Counted from the first letter of the stretch, positions 33,140-42,213 are shown. The stretch: DNA of 64,000 nucleotides from Gemmatimonas groenlandica (GCF_013004105.1 NZ_CP053085.1:2356001-2420000), one strand, 5' to 3'. Made by a program: numbers and translations. The notes: generated by a model not told the origin, from the letters alone.

Positions 33140-34663
33140 ATGGCATGTTGGCGGATGCCGCAAACCCTCAAGTTGCGCGAGCGCCAGGTGTTGACGATGA
33201 TGGCCGAGGGCCTGTCTGCCCCGGCCATTGCACAGCGACTGTCGCTCTCGGCGGATACCGTGCGCTGGTACATCAAGCAGCTCTACGCCTTGCTCGAGGT
33301 GTCGTCGCGCGCCGAGGCCATCCGGGTGGCGATGTCGCGTGGCCTGCTCGACGCACCGGTACAGCCGGCCGCGTCGGCACCCGTGTCGCGATCGGAGATT
33401 CGCTACGCCAATAATGCCGGCGTCCACGTCGCGTATCAGATCGTCGGCAGCGGTCCGGTCACGCTGCTGTTCATGCACGGCTTTGTGTCGCACCTCGATC
33501 TCGCCTGGGAGCAGCTGGAGTACGCCGCCTTCTTCGAGCAGCTTGGACGCGTGGCGCGCGTGATCCTGTTCGACAAGCGCGGTGTCGGTGTGTCCGATCG
33601 CCAAGGCGGTCCGGCCACGATCGAACAGACCGTCGCCGACGCGCGATGTGTGCTCGATGCCGCCGGTACCGCCGGTACGGCGCATACCTTCATCATGGGC
33701 ACATCGGAGGGCGGCGCCGCTGCCGTACTCCTCGCGTCGATGTATCCGGAACGCGTGCATGGACTCATCCTGTTCGGTGTCTCGCCATTTATTGGTGGTC
33801 ACGGCACGGAGTTTCCGTGGACGTCGAACGGTGACGGGCAGTACCCGCTGCTCACCCCGGCACCGGAGCGATGGGGAGAGACGTGGTCGCTCGACCGATT
33901 CGCACCGTCGCGCGCCGATCAGCTCGACTTCCGCAACTGGTGGTCTCGTCTACTGCGTGCCGCGACCAGTCCGTCGGTGATCGACACCGTCTTGGCCAAC
34001 GCGCGCGCCGTGGATATTCGCGCATTGCTGCCATCGATCACCACGCGTACCCTCGTCATCCATCGTATCGGCGATCGCCTCGTGCCATTGGCAGCGGGAC
34101 GCTACTTCGCCGCGCGCATGCCGCACGCGCGCATGGTTGAATTGCCGGGCAACGACCACGTGTACTTCATCGACAGCGACGCGCTCGCGCGCACGGTGAC
34201 GGCGTATTTACAACAACCGGACGCGGCCACCGACGTGCGCACATGGATCGCCATCATTTTGTGCATGACCGGTCGCGGCGCGCGACTCGACGGCACCAAG
34301 CGGGCGATTCTCTCGGCGCATGATGCGCGCTTTCTACGGCAGTCGGACAGCACGTGGACGGCACTGTTCGACAGCCCCAGCACCGCACTCCGCTGCGCGC
34401 GTGAGCTGCGCACCCTTGGCGCCGGCACCGTGGGCGCGATGTCGTTGCACGTGGGCGCCTGCTCGGTCGCCGAAGGCGTACCTGTGGGCGCCGCCTACAG
34501 CCGTGCGGTCGAGGCCGCGCTTGCGACAGCACCCGGTCACATCGTACTCACCGGAATGCTGCGCGACATTCTCGCCGGAGCGGACGTATCCGTTGCGGTG
34601 CACGCCCTGGCGGCGGGCGACCGCGACGCGCCGCCCTCCGCCATCTGGGCGCTCGTGGACTGA
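33140..34663 (+). CDS. Fusion: LuxR-type HTH, alpha/beta hydrolase, degenerate class III cyclase domain
   Basis: 507 residues from the ATG at 33140; ATGs at 33065, 33083 and 33155 are alternatives and no Shine-Dalgarno settles it (AGGAGG at 33087 has no start at the right distance). Residues 10-68 are a LuxR/GerE helix-turn-helix (LKLRERQVLTMMAEGLSAPA..VRWYIKQLYALLEVSSRAEA, quoted in parts). Residues 88-360 are an alpha/beta hydrolase with nucleophile S189 (MGTSEGG), acid D312 (GDRLVP) and H340 (GNDH). Residues 366-505 align with the adenylate-cyclase homology domain that often follows such hydrolases, but the metal-binding FTDIVGS-type segment is replaced by IILCMTGRGA, so it should not make cyclic nucleotide. 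This looks like a transcription factor with an enzymatic or ligand-binding sensor. Confidence 0.85.
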   Translation: MACWRMPQTLKLRERQVLTMMAEGLSAPAIAQRLSLSADTVRWYIKQLYALLEVSSRAEAIRVAMSRGLLDAPVQPAASAPVSRSEIRYANNAGVHVAYQIVGSGPVTLLFMHGFVSHLDLAWEQLEYAAFFEQLGRVARVILFDKRGVGVSDRQGGPATIEQTVADARCVLDAAGTAGTAHTFIMGTSEGGAAAVLLASMYPERVHGLILFGVSPFIGGHGTEFPWTSNGDGQYPLLTPAPERWGETWSLDRFAPSRADQLDFRNWWSRLLRAATSPSVIDTVLANARAVDIRALLPSITTRTLVIHRIGDRLVPLAAGRYFAARMPHARMVELPGNDHVYFIDSDALARTVTAYLQQPDAATDVRTWIAIILCMTGRGARLDGTKRAILSAHDARFLRQSDSTWTALFDSPSTALRCARELRTLGAGTVGAMSLHVGACSVAEGVPVGAAYSRAVEAALATAPGHIVLTGMLRDILAGADVSVAVHALAAGDRDAPPSAIWALVD

Positions 34664-34680
34664 CCCGGCACGCGCGCCAC

Positions 34681-34736
34681 CCGAAAGTCACCACCCGAAA
34701 GTCACCACCCGAAAGTCACCACCCGTTCAGGTGGTG
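34681..34736. repeat. Three 14-bp tandem repeats running into a short hairpin
   Basis: Three perfect copies of CCGAAAGTCACCAC occupy 34681-34722. The end of the last copy supplies the left arm of an inverted repeat, CACCACC (34717-34723) with GGTGGTG (34730-34736), loop CGTTCA. It lies in the 144 bp gap between the LuxR fusion and the next lipoprotein gene. It could be a regulatory or replication-slippage array. Confidence 0.85.
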
Positions 34737-34807
34737 CGGACCACCCGGTGGGTTCGCGACGTTCTCGCGCACACGGCTCACCCGCGAGCCCTCACCGCGA
34801 GAACCCC

Positions 34808-35284
34808 ATGCGATTCCCAACCTCCGTCCGAGCGTTCCTCATGATCAGCGCCACCAGCCTTGCCGTTGCCTGCAGCGACGACGCCACCGCGCCGGACCCC
34901 AGCGGCCCCGTCACGATTGCCATCGCCCAGTCGCTCACCGGCCAAACCACTTCGGCCGGCGCGTTCACGATGACCGGCTCCCGCGCCGACAGCGGCAGCA
35001 CCACCGAAGAACTGACCTTCGGCGGCCCGCTCACGCAGTCGCCCGTACCGCTGACGTACGTGCGGACCCTCACGGGCAAGCAAGGCACGCTCACCGTGCG
35101 CGGCAGTGCGACGCTCACCTTCAGCAGCCAGACCGCCGCCACACTCGCCGGTACCTGGACGGTCGAGAAGGGAACCGGCGCCTACGCGAATACGACCGGA
35201 ACGGGGACCATCACAGGCTCCGCCAACTTCGGCGCCACGCCGCCGACGGGGACGCTCACCTACGCCGGACGACTCGACCGCTAG
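34808..35284 (+). CDS. Putative lipoprotein
   Basis: 158 residues. The ATG at 34808 gives a signal peptide with lipobox SLAVAC, after which an acidic linker (SDDATAPDPSGP) leads into a Thr/Gly-rich, beta-only domain (LTGKQGTLTVRGSATLTFSS, TWTVEKGTGAYANTTGTGT, GTLTYAGRL). The pattern of a strand ending LTYAGRL resembles small secreted beta-barrel or lipocalin-like proteins (allene oxide cyclase-like barrels have a similar KGTGAY motif), but no family is claimed. It lies downstream of the 14-bp repeat array. Its last 4 bp overlap the convergent HD-protein gene. Confidence 0.78.
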   Translation: MRFPTSVRAFLMISATSLAVACSDDATAPDPSGPVTIAIAQSLTGQTTSAGAFTMTGSRADSGSTTEELTFGGPLTQSPVPLTYVRTLTGKQGTLTVRGSATLTFSSQTAATLAGTWTVEKGTGAYANTTGTGTITGSANFGATPPTGTLTYAGRLDR

Positions 35285-35838
35285 GAATCACGACGTGGCG
35301 TCAGCACTGACGTCAGCACTGGCGTCAGCGCTGGCGTCATGCCCCACTGCGTCAGCACCTCTGTGGGCACATGATCGCGCGTCGCACGCGCGTCCGCCCA
35401 CGAGAGCAGTGCCCGTGCCGCATCCGTGCACAACAACTCCGGCTTCGGCGTGATGCCAACGCGACCGAGGTCGAGTCGGTCGGCATCCCAGCATGCCAGC
35501 AGCGTGGCATCACCCGTGGTCAACCCATCGGTGTGCAGCGCACACGCATCGTACAACAGGTCGAAACGCGCATCGCTCAGGTGCACCAGCGTACCACGGA
35601 GCGAGCGCGCCAGATTCCCGCCGCGCGTGCCGTGCCCGTAGTCGCGATGCTCGTTCACACGGCACGAGTCGTGGAAGAGCGCGAACAGTCGTACCACCTC
35701 CGCGTCGGCGCCGTTCTCCTCAGCCACCAGCAATCCGTTCTCCAGCACACGCGCCCAGTGCACGACGCCATGATAACCGTTCACGGGGAGCGCGTAGTCA
35801 CGCAGGATATGCTGCAGGATCAGTGCATAATCGTGCAT
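35281..35838 (-). CDS. HD-superfamily protein
   Basis: 185 residues from the ATG at 35838. Motifs fit a metal-dependent HD phosphohydrolase: H in YHGVVHWARV, the HD pair in LFALFHDSCRVNEHRDYGHG, a further His (ACALHTDG) and a closing Asp in LACWDADRLDLGRVG. It probably cleaves a phosphate ester or nucleotide; the substrate is unknown. The C-terminus (ALTPVLTSVLTP) is encoded by a degenerate 12-bp repeat of the form GTCAGCACTGGC at about 35298-35340, perhaps a slippage-made tail. The 5' extension in phase to 35961 antisenses nothing useful and overlaps the neighbouring hydrolase gene, so it is rejected. The hydrolase gene ends 10 bp upstream on the same strand. Confidence 0.82.
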   Translation of the reverse strand: MHDYALILQHILRDYALPVNGYHGVVHWARVLENGLLVAEENGADAEVVRLFALFHDSCRVNEHRDYGHGTRGGNLARSLRGTLVHLSDARFDLLYDACALHTDGLTTGDATLLACWDADRLDLGRVGITPKPELLCTDAARALLSWADARATRDHVPTEVLTQWGMTPALTPVLTSVLTPRRDS

Positions 35839-35848
35839 GTCGTACGCG

Positions 35849-36790
35849 CTACTTGCCGAGCTTCGTGCGGAAGAACGCAATCGTCTTGGGCCACGCCGCC
35901 ATCGCGGCCGCGGCGTTCGGTGCATTCCCATCCTGTCCGCGCAGGAAGCCGTGACCGGCACCGTCGAAGATGTGCGACTCGTACGACTTGCCCAGCGCCT
36001 TCATCGTGGAGTCAGTGGCCGGGATCGTCGCGTTGATGCGCGCATCGTTTCCACCGTACAGGCCGAGCACCGGTGCCTTGATCGCGGCCATCTGATCAGC
36101 CGTCGGCGGAGAGCCATAGTACACCACCGAGGCGCCAAGCCCAGGCGCCGTGGTGGCGTGCAGGAACGAACGTCCTCCGCCCCAGCAGAAGCCCACGATG
36201 CCGTACTTCGGCAACGCCGCCGGCAACGCCATGCCGTACTTGGCCACGGCATCCAGAATGCGCGTGCCCGCCTCGGGCGTTACCTGACCGATCGCCGCGC
36301 GCCCCTGATCGGGAGCCGGGTCGGCTTTGAGATCGCCCGTGCGGAACATCGTCGTGAGATCCGGTGCGATGCCGATGAACCCGTCGGCGGCCAGCTGATC
36401 GGCAACCGAGCGCGTCCACGTGTTGATGCCGGTGTTCTCATGCAGCGCGATGACCACGGGCGCCTTGTCTTTGCGCTCAGGGTAGACCACCCACGCCATC
36501 ACACTGTCCGTGGCGTTCACCTTGATCGCCACCCACTCGGCGTGGCGCGGCGACGCCGCGATGCGCGCGGCCGCCGTACCGGCGGACGCGGGAATACCGC
36601 CGGCCTGTTGCGGCCGCGCGCCAAGCGTGGCCGCACCGCCGTTCGTCGAGGACATGTCGTGATTGGCGTGCTCGTCGGCAGGCGCGGCCGGTGTCATGGG
36701 AGTCGCGACGACGGTGGATCGTGCCCGTCCGGCAACGAAGCCGGATCCGGCGAGGACAGCGGCGGCCGTGAGGCCGAGAATCGTACGCAT
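35849..36790 (-). CDS. Exported dienelactone hydrolase-family protein
   Basis: 313 residues from the ATG at 36790. A signal peptide or anchor (ILGLTAAAVLAGSGFVAG) and an Ala/Pro/His-rich linker (30-75) precede a dienelactone hydrolase fold: HENTG (E118, the Glu that activates the nucleophile), nucleophile Cys C202 in GFCWGGGRS, acid GGNDARI and base DGAGHGF. The Cys-type triad is characteristic of this family, which opens lactones; many exported members have unknown substrates. Longer reading in phase to 37504 is only the antisense of the 36992 gene. The 201 bp divergent gap to 36992 shows no clear operator. Confidence 0.9.
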   Translation of the reverse strand: MRTILGLTAAAVLAGSGFVAGRARSTVVATPMTPAAPADEHANHDMSSTNGGAATLGARPQQAGGIPASAGTAAARIAASPRHAEWVAIKVNATDSVMAWVVYPERKDKAPVVIALHENTGINTWTRSVADQLAADGFIGIAPDLTTMFRTGDLKADPAPDQGRAAIGQVTPEAGTRILDAVAKYGMALPAALPKYGIVGFCWGGGRSFLHATTAPGLGASVVYYGSPPTADQMAAIKAPVLGLYGGNDARINATIPATDSTMKALGKSYESHIFDGAGHGFLRGQDGNAPNAAAAMAAWPKTIAFFRTKLGK

Positions 36791-36991
36791 GGAGGCTCTC
36801 GGGAATGGTGAGTCAGACCCCTTCCGCCCAGTGCGGCCGTTCGAAGAGGCGATGCGCGAAGCTACGAGACGGAACGTTGGCCGGCCAGACCAATCGAGAG
36901 TAGGTTGAATCCACGACCGTATCGGCCGCACGACCGGTGAGCGCCTCGGCATCATGTCCGCGCTCATACCCCATGCCCCCCGAGGTGCACC

Positions 36992-38077
36992 ATGCGCGCG
37001 CTCTCTCGATCTGCACTGCTGCTGGTCGCCCTCACCCTGCCCGGCGTGGCTCAGGGACAGGGTGTGACCGTGCAGAGTATTGCCGACGTTCGTCTCACCG
37101 GGGCGCTCGGCGTCGCGGCCAACATCGCCGCCAAGTTTGGCGGCGGCAGCATGCACGATATTGCCACCACCACGTACGTGTCCGGCCACCGGCTGCGCAC
37201 AGAGTCGGCGGCGACGTCTTCGATCATCGATGCGGATGCCGGCCGGATCACCACGATCGACCACAAGCAGAAGTCGTACACGTCGATGACGTTCGCCGAG
37301 ATGTCGGCTGCCATGAAGGAGGCGGCGCAATCGGCCAAAGAATCCTCGGCCAAAGAGAAGTCCAAGGCAAAATCCAAGGATGCGTCGTCGGACGATTCGG
37401 TCAGCTTCAAGTACAAGGTCGCCGTGGACCGCCCCGGCCAACGGGAGAAGGTGTCCGGCTTCGACGCGGAGCGGGTATTCATCACCGTGACGGTCGAAGC
37501 GCAAGTTTCGTCGGAGGGCAAGCAGGATCAGTCAGTCGGCAACCTCGTGTTCCTCCTCGACCAGTGGATCTCGAAGGACGCCCCGCAGATCGCCGCGCTC
37601 CGCGAATTCCAGCGCGCCTATGCCCAGAAGATGGGGCAGGAATTCCGCACACAGGTGCAAGGATTGCAGAGCGTGTTTGCCAACGATCCGCGCATGAAGA
37701 ACGGATTCGAGGCGGCGGCAAAAGAGTTGGCCAAGGTCCCCGGCATCGCCCTGAGAAGTGCGACGTACGTGTCGCTGTTGCCGGTCGATATGGAGTACGA
37801 CCGCTCGCTCACGCTCGGCGATGGCGCCACGGCAGCCAAGGAAAGTGCTGCCAAGAAGGACGAGAAGCCGCAAGGCGGCGGATTCCGCGGGATGATGGGC
37901 GCGATGAAGGCCGCCGCGGAGAATGCCGCCAAGCAATCGGACAAGCAGAAGTCGGCCCCACCCAAGCAGTCGCTCCTGATGACCGTGACCGACGAGGTGA
38001 AGAGCATTACGCGCGGCGCGGTCTCCGCCGAGATGTTTGCGCCGCCGGCGGATTACAAGGAAGTCAAGCGGCAGTAG
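36992..38077 (+). CDS. Secreted protein of unknown function
   Basis: 361 residues with a signal peptide (RSALLLVALTLPGVAQG). No named domain is certain. The N-terminal half (VRLTGALGVAANIAAKF, TTYVSGHRLRTES, GRITTIDHKQKSYTSMTFAEM) resembles the DUF4412-type pattern in which a bound residue of metabolism is reported by periplasmic beta-proteins. A Lys/Ser/Ala-rich charged insert (about 108-138) separates it from a helical middle (FQRAYAQKMGQEFRTQVQGL). A second charged Lys/Ala-rich insert lies near 285-325. The low-complexity inserts suggest flexible surface loops. It converges with the proline iminopeptidase-like gene, leaving 10 bp. Confidence 0.75.
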   Translation: MRALSRSALLLVALTLPGVAQGQGVTVQSIADVRLTGALGVAANIAAKFGGGSMHDIATTTYVSGHRLRTESAATSSIIDADAGRITTIDHKQKSYTSMTFAEMSAAMKEAAQSAKESSAKEKSKAKSKDASSDDSVSFKYKVAVDRPGQREKVSGFDAERVFITVTVEAQVSSEGKQDQSVGNLVFLLDQWISKDAPQIAALREFQRAYAQKMGQEFRTQVQGLQSVFANDPRMKNGFEAAAKELAKVPGIALRSATYVSLLPVDMEYDRSLTLGDGATAAKESAAKKDEKPQGGGFRGMMGAMKAAAENAAKQSDKQKSAPPKQSLLMTVTDEVKSITRGAVSAEMFAPPADYKEVKRQ

Positions 38078-38087
38078 CGCAGTTTTC

Positions 38088-39098
38088 CTAAGGCGCCTTC
38101 TTCTCCACCTCGGCCAAGAACGCACGCACCGCTGCGATATACTCCGCCGGTTTCTCGCGCATCGCCGCGTGTGCGCCACCGGGGATCACTACCAGTCGGG
38201 CATCAGGCATCGTCTTGCGGAACTCTTCGAGCGTGGTCGGACGCGCTTCGTCGAATTCGCCGGCAATGAACAGCGACGGCGTGGTGATCTCGTCCATGTC
38301 GGCAGATCGTGTCCAGGACTTGAGCGACCCGTTCGCTAGAAACTCGGTGGGGCCCCACATTTGCCGATAGATCGTGTCGTTCGAGGTCACCCCTTCGCAG
38401 CGCGCGATCGTTGGCGTGGGCAACCGTCGCACGTGACGCGCGTAGAACGAGTCGGTCGCCGCCTTGTAGGCCGGTGAGTCGAGGGTGCCGGCCTTCTCGT
38501 TGTCGTCGAGCACCTTTTGAATTGATTCCGGCAGCTGCTCTCGCAAACTGTCGGCATCCGCAATCCATCTCGGCGTGGAGATGAGCGGGCTGCTGAAGAC
38601 CACCGACTTCACGCCCGAGGGCTTCGCGACGATCATGTATTCCGCCGCCAGTGCGCCACCCCACGAGTGTCCAAGCAGATGCACGGAGTCGAGCTTGAGC
38701 GCGCGGCGCACCGCTTCGACCTCCTGCACGAAGCGCGGGAAATTCCATAGCGACGTGTCGGTGGGATGCTCGGAGCGTCCCGAACCCAGCTGGTCGTAGA
38801 AGATCACGGGCCGTTCGTTGGCGAGCGGCGCCAGCACTTCGAAGCGACACGACGTGCCCCCTGGGCCACCGTGCATCGCCAGCAGCGGCACACCGGGACC
38901 GTTGCCGATCTTGCGGTACCACACCTTGCCGCCGGGCACATCGATCATGCCCTCCTGCGACGGGAAGGTGTCTGTCGCCGCCGCAGCGAGCGCGCTGTCA
39001 GCCGCGGTATCGCCCTTCGATGAACAGGCGGCGACGGTGCACGTCGCGGCGATCGCAACGGCGGCGCTGATACGCGGCACAAGACGGGATGAGATCAT
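38088..39098 (-). CDS. Proline iminopeptidase-like alpha/beta hydrolase lipoprotein
   Basis: 336 residues. The lipobox is CTVAAC after a short signal peptide, so the enzyme should be tethered to a membrane in the periplasm. Motifs follow peptidase family S33: oxyanion LAMHGGPGGTS, YDQLGSGRSEHP, nucleophile elbow GHSWGG, acid GEFDEARP and base GGAHAAMREKP. It probably releases N-terminal proline or hydrolyses related small amides or esters. The gene ends 11 bp from the convergent 36992-38077 gene. Its start region (39099-39170) separates it from the LVIVD protein on the same strand and shows no strong hairpin. Confidence 0.9.
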   Translation of the reverse strand: MISSRLVPRISAAVAIAATCTVAACSSKGDTAADSALAAAATDTFPSQEGMIDVPGGKVWYRKIGNGPGVPLLAMHGGPGGTSCRFEVLAPLANERPVIFYDQLGSGRSEHPTDTSLWNFPRFVQEVEAVRRALKLDSVHLLGHSWGGALAAEYMIVAKPSGVKSVVFSSPLISTPRWIADADSLREQLPESIQKVLDDNEKAGTLDSPAYKAATDSFYARHVRRLPTPTIARCEGVTSNDTIYRQMWGPTEFLANGSLKSWTRSADMDEITTPSLFIAGEFDEARPTTLEEFRKTMPDARLVVIPGGAHAAMREKPAEYIAAVRAFLAEVEKKAP

Positions 39099-39170
39099 CG
39101 GTCAATGATGCGACGATGGCCGCCACTTGTCGAGCAAGCGGCGGCCATCGCGGTCCATCGGTGATCTCAG

Positions 39171-41129
39171 TTACATCGCCAGCGCTTGCAGATCCTGCAG
39201 CGCCTTCTTCAGCATGTCGACCTTGGCCGGATCACAGCTGCGGCTTCCCTCGACGTCCGTCACGAGCTTGGCGAGCGCGCTGTTTCGCGCGGCACCGTTC
39301 ACCTTTTCGGCGTTCGCAATCTGCGCGCGGATGTCACCGATCTTGGCCGGCGCCACACATCCCTTGCGCTCGAGCTGATCGGTAAACGCCTTCGCCAGCG
39401 CAAAGCTGGGCGGCCACGAGATCTTCGGCTGTCCCTGCGCGTTCAGGTAATCCCACTTCACCGTATTGGCCGCATCGATCTCGTTCTGAGAGATGAACTC
39501 GCTCGGCACCAGCTGCGCCACGTCCATACCGCGCGCAATTTCCGAGCTCACGATGTTGCCGTTGTACCAGTACACCGACCACGAGCCGCCCATCTCCATG
39601 CGCGTGCTGTCCACCGGACCACGGTCGAAGCTGGCGATCTCCTTCGGGTGCGCCGCGTCGGTCCAGTCGAACACCGAGATGCCGCCCTGGTACCACGACT
39701 GCACCATCACATCGCGGCCCGGGATCGGAATCAACGAGCCGTTGTGCGCCACGCAGTTTTCGTTCTTGGTCTGGTACGTCGGAATCTTGTAGTAGCTCTG
39801 AAACACCAGCTTCTTGTTCACGATGTTGAAGATCGCGTTCGCGCCCCACTCCGGCTTGTCGAGCGGACGGCACTTCGGTGAACCACCACCGCCCCACTCG
39901 TCGCTGAACAGCATCTTCGTGCCGTCGTTATTGAACGTGGCCGAATGCCAGTAGGCGAAGTTCGAGTCGGCCACGGCATCGAGGCGCACCGGCGACACCG
40001 GGTTGCTGATGTCGAGCAGGATGCCGTGTCCTTCACAAGCACCGCCGGCCAGGCCGAGTGCCGGGTACACGGTGATGTCGTGGCACTGCGACCCTTCGCT
40101 CACGGCCGTGGCCACTGGCTGAGGCTTGTCCATGCCCTGCGCAGAGAGAATGCGCATGACGTTCGTGTTCACGATCGGACGCGCCGCCGCCGTGTCGGCC
40201 GCGGTCGCGACGGTCGCGCCGCGCGCCTTCACGATGCTGTCGATCACCGGCTTGATGAACTGATTCGGTAGAATCACTTCCTCGTTCATCGCCGGAATCA
40301 TGATGGTGAACGCGCCCTTGGCCTTGGCGGCATCCATGTCGGCCTTGTCGGCGGCTGACGCACCATGGCTCTTGGCGGCGCCAAGGCCGGCGAAGATATT
40401 CGCGCGGCCGACGACGGCTGCCGCCGCGGGGTTCGCGAGGGGCACCTTGATGATTTCGATGCGCAACCGCGAGGAGTTCGCTTCACCGCTCGGCGCGGCC
40501 ACGCACTCGGCCAGCTCGCCCGCCGGACGAATGCCCGACGAACCCGACACGTAGATGTATACGTTGTTCTTGTCTTTCGGATCTTCGAGCACCGTGTGCG
40601 TGTGCGAACCGCGGCATGTCTGCACGTTGGCCACCAGTTTCGGCTCACGGATGTTCGTGATGTCGAAGATGCGCACGCCGCGCAGTCGGTCCTTGCTGAT
40701 CACGTCCTTCACGCCGCCCGGCTTGCAGTCGATGCGGCCGTTCATTGCTTCGGCCGACATGAACATCAGGTTCTTGTACACGCTGACGTCGTTCTGCGAC
40801 GCCGGGCACTCGTAGGCCACCACGAGCTTCGGCGCCGACGGGTTGCTGATGTCCCACACCACCGGGCCATTGTAATTGCCCTGAATGACGTAGTTACCGG
40901 TGAAGGCCAGATCGGAGTTGGTCTCGCCGAGGAACCCCTTGGGCGACACGGCCTTCGCCACGACCTTCAGGTTCGAGGTGTACTCGGCCGCGTCGAAGAG
41001 ACCGGCCTTGAGGTTGTTCCGGGGGTCCCTGGCGGGCGACGGCGCGGTGACCGGCTTTCGTGGAGCGCAGGCGGCAAAGGCCGTCGCGGCGGCAACGGCC
41101 AGCAGGGCGCGTGTGGGAAGAGCGTGCAT
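39171..41129 (-). CDS. LVIVD-repeat secreted lipoprotein
   Basis: 652 residues with lipobox TAFAAC. It carries LVIVD-type propeller repeats, for example GPVVWDISNPSAPKLV, GVRIFDITNIREPKLV, GILLDISNPVSPVRL and ISVFDWTDAAHPKEI, each with the [IW]DI[ST]NPxxPxxx signature. Several cysteines (ECPASQ, IDCKPG, TCRGSH, GSQCHD, GGACEG, KCRP, NENC) suggest disulfides. A 24-residue-plus Ala/Lys insert (about 250-290) breaks the propeller. The C-terminal 90 residues are helical with two cysteines. Proteins of this family occur at bacterial surfaces and may mediate adhesion; no catalytic site is visible. It stands alone, 134 bp downstream of the 41264 gene. Confidence 0.88.
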   Translation of the reverse strand: MHALPTRALLAVAAATAFAACAPRKPVTAPSPARDPRNNLKAGLFDAAEYTSNLKVVAKAVSPKGFLGETNSDLAFTGNYVIQGNYNGPVVWDISNPSAPKLVVAYECPASQNDVSVYKNLMFMSAEAMNGRIDCKPGGVKDVISKDRLRGVRIFDITNIREPKLVANVQTCRGSHTHTVLEDPKDKNNVYIYVSGSSGIRPAGELAECVAAPSGEANSSRLRIEIIKVPLANPAAAAVVGRANIFAGLGAAKSHGASAADKADMDAAKAKGAFTIMIPAMNEEVILPNQFIKPVIDSIVKARGATVATAADTAAARPIVNTNVMRILSAQGMDKPQPVATAVSEGSQCHDITVYPALGLAGGACEGHGILLDISNPVSPVRLDAVADSNFAYWHSATFNNDGTKMLFSDEWGGGGSPKCRPLDKPEWGANAIFNIVNKKLVFQSYYKIPTYQTKNENCVAHNGSLIPIPGRDVMVQSWYQGGISVFDWTDAAHPKEIASFDRGPVDSTRMEMGGSWSVYWYNGNIVSSEIARGMDVAQLVPSEFISQNEIDAANTVKWDYLNAQGQPKISWPPSFALAKAFTDQLERKGCVAPAKIGDIRAQIANAEKVNGAARNSALAKLVTDVEGSRSCDPAKVDMLKKALQDLQALAM

Positions 41130-41263
41130 TCGGATTCGCGGGTGACGGGAGGAGAGAGCATGCGGCGCGGCGATAGAGGGAGTCTATCGCCGTGCGCGGG
41201 GTTCGTCAGGGCTGTGAGGACCGTACGGCGTGGCGGGGCGGATCGTTTCGCCTAGGAAGCCGG

Positions 41264-41668
41264 TCAGGTGATATAGCTTGAGCGCAATCCGAAATAGAGG
41301 AGGCTGCCCGCTAGCAGCACGACTGAGATGGTCACGCCGGCGACCCAAGCCACCGTTTTGCGGCCGTCGAATTTTCGCAGTGTGACCTGACCGAGGTCGG
41401 CACGCGCCACCGCCACCCGTTCGCGCGTGCCGTCCTTGTTGAGCTGAATCCCCACCAGGCTGTCTGCGCCTATCCGGACATTCCACAGCTCCTGTTCCTT
41501 GCCATCGGCCAGGCGAACTAGCATGCGGCCAACGCGCTTGCCCGCTACTGGCTGCAGCGCCTCATTCGGACGACGCGTAGACGTGCCCCAGGTCGTGCAC
41601 GCCGACAACGACCCAACTATGAGCATAGCCGTCACCACGCGCCGCGCCCGAAGCCGCGCGCCCGTCAT
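41264..41668 (-). CDS. Putative lipoprotein with C-terminal transmembrane helix
   Basis: 134 residues. The N-terminus has a signal peptide with lipobox GSLSAC, and the C-terminus has a hydrophobic helix (VAWVAGVTISVVLLAGSLLYFGL). In between is a small beta-rich domain (VGRMLVRLADGKEQELWNV, RIGADSLVGI) reminiscent of Gemmatimonadota proteins that follow the pattern DGTRERVAVARADLGQVTLRKFD. Having both a lipid anchor and a TM helix is unusual; either could be the real anchor. The function is unknown. Its start overlaps the stop of the VOC gene by ATGA. Confidence 0.7.
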   Translation of the reverse strand: MTGARLRARRVVTAMLIVGSLSACTTWGTSTRRPNEALQPVAGKRVGRMLVRLADGKEQELWNVRIGADSLVGIQLNKDGTRERVAVARADLGQVTLRKFDGRKTVAWVAGVTISVVLLAGSLLYFGLRSSYIT

Positions 41669-42213
41669 TCCAGCCGATCCCGCGTCGCGATCAGCTGCTC
41701 GATCGCGTCAGCCACATGGCTCGCATCGATGTGATGATCGCCCCGGGCAATCCGCAGCCGGTAGGCCGCCATCAGCACGTCGGCATCCCGGAAGCCACTG
41801 GGCGTCTCGAACTTGTAGCACGCGAGTTCGACCTTCAGTCCGTTGGGATCGCGCAGATAGATGGAGTCCATGAAGCCGCGGTCACGCTGCGTGAACGAGA
41901 TTCCACGCTGTTCGAGTCGCGCCGGCGCCTGCTGAAAGGAAGCGCGCGACACGTTGAACGCGATGTGCTCCACACAGCCCACCTCGCGCGGCGCCGCACG
42001 GCCTGCGTCCGGATGCGCGTCGTTGGTGAACACGGTGAGCAGACGTCCGTCACCAGGATCGAAGTACAGATGATTCTCCGACTCGAGCCCCAGATTGGGC
42101 TGCTCGAAGAGGAACGGCATCCCGAGAACGCCCTGCCAGAAGTCGATGGCGGACTGTCGTGTGGAGCCGACGAGGGTGATGTGGTGGACACCCTGCACCT
42201 GAATACGCTGCAT
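41665..42213 (-). CDS. VOC-superfamily (glyoxalase/dioxygenase fold) protein
   Basis: 182 residues forming two vicinal-oxygen-chelate modules: GVHHITLVGSTRQSAIDFWQ (metal His; quoted as start of module 1) and EHIAFNV with IYLRDPNGLKVELACY (second His and Glu of module 2). A complete VOC fold implies a metal-dependent lyase, dioxygenase or resistance protein. The extra C-terminal 50 residues (VLMAAYRLRIARGDHHIDASHVADAIEQLIATR, cited in part) are helical and unusual for a minimal VOC protein. It is the first gene of a two-gene overlap pair with the lipoprotein gene at 41264. The 86 bp before it separates it from the 42300 gene. Confidence 0.88.
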   Translation of the reverse strand: MQRIQVQGVHHITLVGSTRQSAIDFWQGVLGMPFLFEQPNLGLESENHLYFDPGDGRLLTVFTNDAHPDAGRAAPREVGCVEHIAFNVSRASFQQAPARLEQRGISFTQRDRGFMDSIYLRDPNGLKVELACYKFETPSGFRDADVLMAAYRLRIARGDHHIDASHVADAIEQLIATRDRLE

